Source: Datura wrightii
Lineage: Eukaryota; Streptophyta; Magnoliopsida; Solanales; Solanaceae
Length of the DNA: 64,000 nt
Direction: 5' to 3'
NCBI GenBank assembly: GCA_035772735.1
Contig: JASDFA010000007.1
Span: 37,602,501-37,666,500 of the forward strand
How positions within the stretch are numbered: the first letter of the stretch is position 1; every line of letters begins with the position of its first letter. Of the stretch, positions 57,536 through 64,000 are shown piece after piece. The notes under the pieces are model-generated. The model ran no database searches. It was not told the DNA's origin and saw only the letters and a program-made list of their open reading frames with translations. Position numbers and translations under genes: made by a program.

Positions 57536-58383
57536 TGAAGATGCAGTTCTACTTAAACTTAAAGAAGCATTTCTCAGGAAGGAGGTTGAGGCGTTCTCAA
57601 AAGGGGGAGATGGTGTGCTCCCTTACCAGGGAAGGTTATGTGTACCGGATGTTGGTGAGTTGAGACAACAGATATTGGTAGAAGCGCATAGTTCTAGATA
57701 TTCCATTCACCCTGGCGCTACTAAGATGTACCGTGATTTATGGGATGTTTACTGGTGGAACGACATGAAAAGAGATATCACTGAATTTGTAGCTAAGTGC
57801 TCGAACTGCCAACAAGTCAAGGTAGAACACTAGAGACTAGGAGGTATGATCCAGGATATTAGCATACCAACATGGAAGAGGGAAGAAGTAAACATGGACT
57901 TCATTACGAGTCTACCTCGGACTCGCCGACAGCATGACTCAATGTAGGTAGTAGTAGATTGGATGACTAAGTCAGCTTATTTCCTTCCAGTTAAAACCTC
58001 AGAGACAGTTAAGGACTATGCCAGACTTTACATCCGAGAGTTAGTCAGACTCCATGGGGTGCCTTTATCTATCATTTTAGACAGAGGAACTTGGTTCACC
58101 TCCCATTTTTGGAAGTCTTTTCAGAAGGGACTTGGCACTCAGGTCAAGCTCAGTACAACTTTTCACCCGAAGACAGATGGGCAAGCTGAGCGGACTATTC
58201 AGACTCTAGAAGATATGCTAAGAGCGTGCGCGATCGATTTCAAAGGTAATTTGGATGACCATTTACCTCTCATCTAGTTTGCGTACAACAATAGCTACCA
58301 CTCTAGCATTCAGATGGCCCCCTTTGAAGCATTATATGAGAGAAGGCGTAGATCTCCTATAGGGTGGTTTGAGGTTGGTGAAG
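57536..58383 (+). pseudogene. F integrase, first part (broken)
   Basis: Open from 57615: zinc-binding region HSSRYSIHPGATKMYRD...CSNCQQ, TAG after VEH (57831), NMDFITSLPRTRR, TAG at about 57945 where relatives have Trp, VVVDWMTKSAYFLPVKT, LDRGTWFTSHF, and an intact GQAERTIQTLEDML with the catalytic Glu (about 58185). TAG follows in HLPLI(stop)FAYNN. It is cut at 58383 by the solo LTR and resumes at 59178 for about 100 bases. Confidence 0.85.
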
Positions 58384-59172
58384 TGATAACGCTCAAACTC
58401 ACACTTCTTAACAAAGTATGAAGCGGACGTTGTCAATAAAGAACCCAACTAGAGGTTGGGGTTAATCCCATAGAGAATACGGAAGGATGTAGAAGAATGC
58501 TAGTGCTTAAGCTTTTTAGTTAATTATCTCCTAAGAGGGGGGAATTTGTAAAAGTAATAAATAACAATGTTGAGAAATTGTTTGTTGTTTCTAAATTAAT
58601 GCAACTAACTAGGGTAAGTGTTCCCCATGACTTCATAACCACATGGCGTTTTATACTAGTAATCGGTGCTTAGCATGCAATATTGGTAAGTTAGGCTCAC
58701 CTAAATGGTTGGTCCTGCCCCTCGTGGTCTAACTCCTTCAAATTTCCAGTGTACCTTACGGTTGGTTCCAGCGATCTGCCAACGAGTCGTTTATTCAACT
58801 AACGACTCGTTATGTCTTTCTTCATCTCCACTGGTTACTTTGTCAATAATTTCTCTTACAGTTTTCACGACTGATTTCACGACTCGTTACCAGATGTAAC
58901 GAGTCGTTCCCTCAACCCGTCAGGGACACTGTTTCTACATCTTCCAAACTCAACCTTTGCCCACGACTTCAGCTTCTTTTCATCTTCATTCCATAAGCCT
59001 AAAATACATTCAAATCCATCCTTTTTAGCCCTAAAAACATCTAATCACATGCGTTAGCTAATTTTCACAAATATATAACATAAACACATGCAAACACACA
59101 TAATTTGTTCTCAAAACAAATAAAGTACGGGCAAGAATATGTCTATGAAGTGCGTAAATAAGCCCTTCATCA
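58384..59172 (-). repeat. Solo LTR of a D-type element (789 bp), minus strand
   Basis: Sense start TGATGAAGGGCTTATTTACG (59172), end TTTGAGCGTTATCA (58384). It shares with the D LTR the stretches ATGGGGAACAC...ACCCTAGTT, ACCCCAACCTCTAGTT and TCTTTATTG.CAA, and it carries TAACGAGTCGT / ACGACTCGTTA units. It is flanked by TGAAG (58379-58383) and TGAAA (59173-59177), a duplication with one mismatch. The F integrase reads on across it (GWFEVGEA...LIGPYLVHEAMQKVQLI). It is about half the length of the D LTRs, so it is a different subfamily or shortened. Confidence 0.85.
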
Positions 59173-59280
59173 TGAAACTACATTGGTAGGGCCATACTTG
59201 GTTCACGAGGCAATGCAGAAAGTTCAGCTTATCGCCGTCAGAAATCTTATGCCGATGTGCAGAAAAGTGAGTTGGAGTTA
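59173..59280 (+). pseudogene. F integrase, continuation (about 100 bases)
   Basis: After the duplication, reading continues with HEAMQKVQLI and a QKSYADV-like stretch to about GAGTTGGAGTT (59280). Chromovirus homology then ends. The C-terminus, 3' region and 3' LTR of F are absent here. Confidence 0.7.
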
Positions 59281-59555
59281 CCCGAGGAACTTTGGCAGGT
59301 TCATTCTCAAGAAGTCTCGGACTCGAGTCGCCGCTGCATTGCCATTTTTCGGAACATGCACAACTACATGCTAATTGACCTGAGCAATAAAGTCTTGCGC
59401 AAGCATTTGAATAGCGGTGCGAAACTCAGCATGGGCAACTGGCTCCGGTGCTTGGTGCTCCTGAACTGGTAGGGCTTGCTGGTGCCCATTCCTGTTGCCA
59501 TCCTCGTGGTCGTCTCCATTCTATTCCACCTACCATTCGTTCTTCGCGGAGCCAT
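59281..59555 (-). pseudogene. G gag N-terminal fragment
   Basis: ATG at 59555 begins MAPRRTNGRWN, comparable with the MPPRRGN start of F gag. A methionine- and arginine-rich stretch follows, then a stop near 59366. It ends at the junction with F. Too short to show the gag domain proper. Confidence 0.6.
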
Positions 59556-59764
59556 GATTCTGCAATTGTGAATAGCACGAATTAGAAGGACAAAAATACA
59601 TTTCATTGCACGACATAGATCATGAAAATATGAAACATTTCCTAAACTTCTTGTAGCCTCTTCGTCATAAGTGTGGAACACTTCACACCCATGAAAAAGA
59701 CTCTACTTAACACGGCTTTCTGACACCCTAGGACACTTCAAGCCTATTGCTCTGATACCAAGTT
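59556..59764 (-). other. G leader: primer-binding site and hairpin
   Basis: Sense TGGTATCAGAGC at 59749-59760. The hairpin 59671-59688 (GTGTG stem, 8-base loop, CACAC) has the geometry of the F, T1 and T2 hairpins. Confidence 0.75.
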
Positions 59765-61699
59765 TGTCACAACCCAAACGGAGGCCTGAATCACAACACT
59801 TAACAAGGAGCCCCAAGAGACTCCAAGTCAACCCATGGAATGAACATACATCTAACTCAATCAGTAAAATAGAGAATCAATAAGATAATCATAGCATAAG
59901 TATGGGTTAAGCATAACATCAGAATGCACAATCTGAAGCTAAATACAATCATATATTTGAAAACCTCTAAACATGACGAGTTGATGGGACAAGACCCCAA
60001 CTAACTCAACAATCTAGAACTGAAAGTACCTAAGAAAATCTTAACATTCTGGCCCTAAGAGATATGAGGACTCACCGAAAACATACGATGTTATCTCAAA
60101 TGAATGACTATGAGCGGGGCTGAGCCTGGGAGCCGGATCCTGTATCATAAAATGATACAAAATAGAGTATGAGGTCAGTACATGGAATGTACCGAGTATG
60201 TAGGATAAGTAAAATCACTTAAGTAAATAAAATCATTTAAAGACAATGTATAATGTAAACGTAAACATTAAGAATCTAAGAGTAGGGCTTGCATGCATTC
60301 TTTCTGAAACCATGATCTCATCATAAAATATCATCATAACTAAATCAATTGTCTCAAAGATGAAATCTGATGGTAATGAGTAAAACTAAACATTGAGTCA
60401 AACCTGCTTTAGAACGTATATAAATATGCATATCTCATGAGTAATTAATATGCAGATCTGAAATCATGAGGAACAATGGGATATTCATCTTTTAACCGAC
60501 ATACCACGATAGAGCTTACATGGTCGCAACTATCACACTCAAGTTCGTAGAGCCGTCAAAATCCTTTTCAGGGCTAGGGACGATACCATGATATTGATAT
60601 CAATCTCCTGGGCCAATAGGGTGGGGGATAGCTCACAAGGGAGGTCCCAAAGTAATACATATAAGTATAAACCTACGTTGGCGCGTAGTTCTGAGGCTTA
60701 GGGTGATCGACCCATAGCCTGCTCGGTGCTAAACACTACTCCCAAAAACATGCATATGCTCTACATCATTATTCGACGAAGATCAACGTCACCTATTGAT
60801 GAAGCTCAAACATCAAATACATCTCCAATGTGAAATCTTGCATATGAGAAGCTTTAACTCAAACCATACCACAAGCTTAAAGAAATTGGGAGTCTTCGCC
60901 CCAAAACCACGTGGTAAGCTTAATTTGAGATATCATAAATCATACTTTGAACATGTAGGCATTGCTCAAAGCTTTATCATACTTGAAATTACTCAATTCA
61001 TATCGAAAATATTATTATAAACATGGGTAGCTTGAAAACATGCTTTTCATCATAATATCTCATCATCATCATACATTCATCACAAATCTCATCTTTCATG
61101 AACTTTTCGTCAATGGGCTTTTTAATTCATAAGACTAGAAACATGATTTTTAATTGAAAACGTTATAAAATTTTCCCATGCTGCATAATCTGATAGTAAC
61201 TACATATTTAAATCATATCCATGTAAAGAACTAAGAAATTCATGCATTGGGTTAAAACCCCATAGATTAGACATAGAAATATCATGATTTAGAGAGAGAT
61301 TGGGCATGGGTGTGAAAGGAGTCACCAATTCATAACCCTATATACCTGTTGGTAGCTGATTCTTACACTCCCGAAGAAGAAATGGAAGGGAAATTAAAGA
61401 ACACTAAGATTGATCACCCTCTCTCACCTTCTACCTTGCATGCAAGAATGGATATGGCCTAAAATTGACTTAACCCTTTTAAAATTCATCATTCATAACT
61501 CAAAACGATGTAGTTTAGGCATTAGGATCTTAGGAATGACGGAAAATCCTTACTAAATTCGTAGAAAATAACTGCCAGATGGTCCCGATGAGGGACCTAA
61601 CGACTCGTTATCAAGGGTCGTGACTCCTGGAGTCATTCGTGAAGTAAACTGCTTCTCAAATCTGTTGGGCTCATAACAGTAGACTTAACGACTCATTTC
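59765..61699 (-). repeat. G 5' LTR, truncated at its start
   Basis: The sense end TTGTGACA is at 59765. It aligns with X' up to about 60632 and continues with ATAGCCTGCTCGGTGCTAAACAC (about 60714), which is the inverted form of the block in A, B and F. ACGACTCGTTA / GGGTCGTGACTCC units lie at 61595-61690. It stops where the RT of H begins. Several minor ORFs are not conserved. Confidence 0.78.
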
Positions 61700-64000
61700 C
61701 TGGTGACCTAGTGTTGTTTGTGAGAAAGAAAGGTGGGTCGTTAAGAATATGTATTGACTAAAGGTAGTTGAATAAGGTTACAATTAAGAACAAATACCAA
61801 CTTTCCAAAATTGATGACCCATTTGATCAATTATAGGGTGCCAGATTATTCTCAATGATTGACTTGAGATCCGGGTACAATCAGTTACGGGTTAGGGAAG
61901 TTGATATCCCTAAGACTGCCTTCAGAACCAGATATGGCCATTATGAGTTCTTAGTGATGTCATTTGCGCTCACTAATGCCCCAGCAGATTTTATCTATTT
62001 GATGAATAGGGTGTTTAGGCCCTTCCTTGATGTATTCATGATTGTCTTTATCAATGACATCCTAATTTATTCACAATTAGAGGCTGAGCATGCAGATCAC
62101 CAGAGATCTATGTTACAGACACTCTAGGAGCACACGTTGTACGTTAAATTTTCTAAGTGTGAATTTTGGCTAACATCTGTGGCTTTCCTTGGTTATGTAA
62201 TTACAGCTGAAGGTATAAGAGTGGATAGTCAGAATATAGAGGCAATAAAGAGTTGGCCCAGACCCTTAAATCCTATAGAGGTTTGCAGCTTTCTGGGGTT
62301 AGCAGGTTATTATCACCGATTTATGGAAGGTTTCTCTACTATCTCTGCGCCATTGACAAAGTTGACTCATAAAGCAACTAAGTTTCAATGGACTGAGGCA
62401 TGTGAATGAAGTTTTTAGGAGTTAAATGATAGGCTAACTTCAGCACTTGTCCTGACTCTTCCAGAGAGTGTCGAGGGTTCTGTGGTCTATTGTGATGCTT
62501 CAACAATTGGGTTAGGTTGTGTTCTGATGCAACACGACAAGGTTATTGCTTATGCCTCTAGAAAGTTGAGGAAGAACGAGCAAAAATTATCCTACCCATG
62601 ATCTTGAGTTAGCCGTAATGGAATTTGCATTGAAGATTTGGCGCCACTACTTATTCGGGGTACATGTTGATATCTTCACAGATCATAAGAGCCTCCAGTA
62701 TTTGTTTCAGCAAAATGAGTTGAATTTATGCCAGAGAAGGTGGTTAGAATTGTTAAAAGATTATGATATTAGCAATCTGTATCATCCGAGCAAGGCAAAT
62801 GTTGTAGCTGATGTGCTAAGTCGCAAGTCATGGGTAGCTTGAGTCATATTCAAGTTGACAGGATTGAAATAACGAAGATTCTACAGTAGTTGGCTGACTT
62901 ATAAATTCGATTACTAGATGCTGAAGATGGGGGTGTTATTGTCAAAAACACAGAAGAATCGTCCTTGGTAGCGGAAGTTAAGCAACCGCAATATGATGAT
63001 ACAGAGTTAGTCTTACTAAAAGATAGTATACCTCAACAGAAGCAGAGCCTATTTGATTGTGGACCCGATGGAGTTCTTAGATACTAGGGTCATCTATGTT
63101 TACCTAATGTTGGTGAGCTACAGGAATAGCTTATGAATGAAGCTCATTATTCTCGATATTCAGTATACCCAGTTTCCACAAAGATGTATCATGACCTGAG
63201 GCAGCTATATTGGTGGAATGGTATGAAAAAGGACATCAAAGGTCTTGTGACTCAGTTTCCCAATTTCCAGCAGTTGAAGGTTGAGCACTAGAGGCCTGGA
63301 GGTGTAGTGTAGGATATAGAAACTCCAGCTTGCAAATGGGAGGTGATTAATATGGATTTTATTACAGGATTGCCTCGAACGAGCAGGAAGCATGATTCTA
63401 TCTGAGTAATAGTTGATAGATTAACTAAATCATCTTACTTCTTGCCAGCTAAGACCACATATGCCGCAGAGGATTATGCTAGGCTTTATAAATGGGATAT
63501 ATTTTTCCTACATGGCATCCCTTTATATGTTAATTCTGACAGAGGTGCTCAGTTCACAACAAACTTCTGGAAGTCTTTCCCAGAAAGGCCTGGGCACTTA
63601 GGTAAGCCTTAGTAGCCCATTTCATCCTTAGAGAGATGGACAGGTTGAACGCACCATTTAGACGCTTGAAGATATATTGTGTGCCTGTGTTCTAGATTTT
63701 GGCGGAAGCAGGGATGATCATATTTCCTTGATTGAGTTTGCCTATAATAACAGCTACCAGGCGAGTATTCAGATGTCCCCATATGAAGCTTTATAATGGA
63801 GAAAGTGCAGGTCGCCAGTGGCTTGGTTTGAACTCAGTGAGGCAGAGTTATAGGGGCCAGACTTAGTGTAGCAGGCTATTGACAAGGTGAAACTTATTAG
63901 AGATCAACATCATACAGCCTAGAGAAGGCAGAAGTCTTATGCAGATGTATGTCATCAAGTGCTGGAGTTTGCTGTTGATGATTAGGTCTTCCTGAAAGTG
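61700..64000 (+). pseudogene. H pol: RT (from mid-domain), RNase H, integrase; cut by the window end
   Basis: Chromovirus-type pol close to T1/T2. It starts within the RT finger region (LVLFVRKKGGSLRICID, about 61708). The active site reads FIND (AAT 62053-62055), losing the first Asp. Stops are at about 62125, 62407 and 62419. RNase H: YCDASTIGLGCVLMQH (about 62491), a frameshift near 62585, FTDHKSLQYLF, YHPSKANVVADVLSRKS. Integrase: NMDFITGLPRTSRK (about 63352), VIVDRLTKSSYFLPAKTT, SDRGAQFTTNF, then a frameshift and GQVERTI(stop)TLEDI near 63645, to FAYNNSYQASIQMSPYEAL and beyond 64000. The zinc-binding Cys pair is changed (QFPNFQQ). Non-functional. Confidence 0.87.

Larger units (their letters stand above)
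51638..59280 (+). mobile_element. F: Ty3/gypsy chromovirus-type retrotransposon, 3' end missing, with a solo LTR inside
   Basis: 5' LTR (51638-54118), tRNA-Met-type primer-binding site (54123), gag, protease, RT-RNase H and integrase to about 59280, where homology stops and the minus-strand gag of G begins. No 3' LTR is present. A D-type solo LTR (58384-59172) lies in the integrase. Its closest relatives in the window are A and B. RT keeps FIDD, but the reading is broken many times. Confidence 0.87.
59281..61699 (-). mobile_element. G: truncated chromovirus-type retrotransposon, minus strand (5' LTR, leader, start of gag)
   Basis: Reads leftward: LTR (59765-61699), a perfect tRNA-Met-type primer-binding site (59749-59760), leader, and about 270 bases of gag. 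Both ends are truncated: gag stops at the junction with F (about 59280) and the LTR lacks its TGTAATACCC start at the junction with H (about 61700). No TSD can be tested. Confidence 0.75.

Noticed and set aside
1..64000. Host protein-coding genes
   Set aside because: Every convincing protein match is retrotransposon gag, pol or ORF2. The remaining ORFs are short, overlap element parts on the other strand, or lie in LTRs.
1..64000. Endogenous plant pararetrovirus
   Set aside because: RT segments are accompanied by integrase, chromodomain-like ends and LTRs, and no movement or coat protein was seen. Ty3/gypsy elements explain all of it.

Overview
This window looks like repeat-dense nuclear heterochromatin of a dicot plant. 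I suspect a nightshade (Solanaceae) from the style of the retrotransposons, but nothing in the sequence proves the species. I found no host gene, tRNA, rRNA, CRISPR array or bacterial feature. Essentially all 64 kb is LTR retrotransposon sequence, nested in several layers. Every coding region is broken by stops, frameshifts, deletions or later insertions.

Two broad kinds of element are present. (1) Ty3/gypsy chromovirus-type elements (Tekay/Del-like gag-PR-RT-RNaseH-IN, with a chromodomain-like end where that end is preserved). Where the leader is present they have a primer-binding site matching initiator tRNA-Met, and their LTRs are about 2.2-2.6 kb. These are T1 (1-5792, minus strand), T2 (7215-17423, plus), A (split, 5793-40297, plus), B (split, 40298-50357, plus), F (51638-59280, plus), G (59281-61699, minus), H (61700-64000, plus) and several LTR scraps. 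(2) Large non-autonomous elements with LTRs of 1.4-1.6 kb and no RT or integrase: E1 (21449-31192, minus), E2 (20043-39511, plus) and the more distant D (42498-49491, plus). E1 and E2 carry an Athila-like gag and protease, a tRNA-Asp-type primer-binding site, and a separate ORF ('ORF2') of the putative plant transposon protein type. D retains only ORF2.

The nesting can be read from target-site duplications (TSDs). B was entered by A (in its integrase) and by D (in its LTR). A was entered by T1 just after its RT active-site region, by T2 in its integrase (TSD CTATG), and by E2 in its 3' LTR (TSD AGTAT). E2 was then entered by E1 six bases from the end of its 5' LTR (TSD AGACG). E1 and E2 lie in opposite orientation, so the region from 20 to 39.5 kb is a giant inverted repeat. 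To the right, four LTR ends of alternating strand are stacked within 1.3 kb (50358-51638). Then come F with a D-type solo LTR inside its integrase (TSD TGAAG/TGAAA), a truncated G, and H, which runs off the window.

The most interesting signals are in noncoding DNA. A CG-rich palindromic module built on CGTGTCACGGAG / CTCCGTGACACG sits just upstream of the TATA box in the LTRs of both the T chromoviruses and the unrelated E elements, and again between protease and ORF2 inside E. A second module (ACGAGTCGT-like) is likewise shared by the A/B/F/G chromoviruses and the D elements. E and D also share a 3' noncoding block, and in E the ORF2 is flanked by repeated polypurine-tract-like motifs (TAAGTGTGGGGT). 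Most stops that can be compared between copies are C-to-T changes in CAG or CGA, as expected from long-term cytosine methylation.
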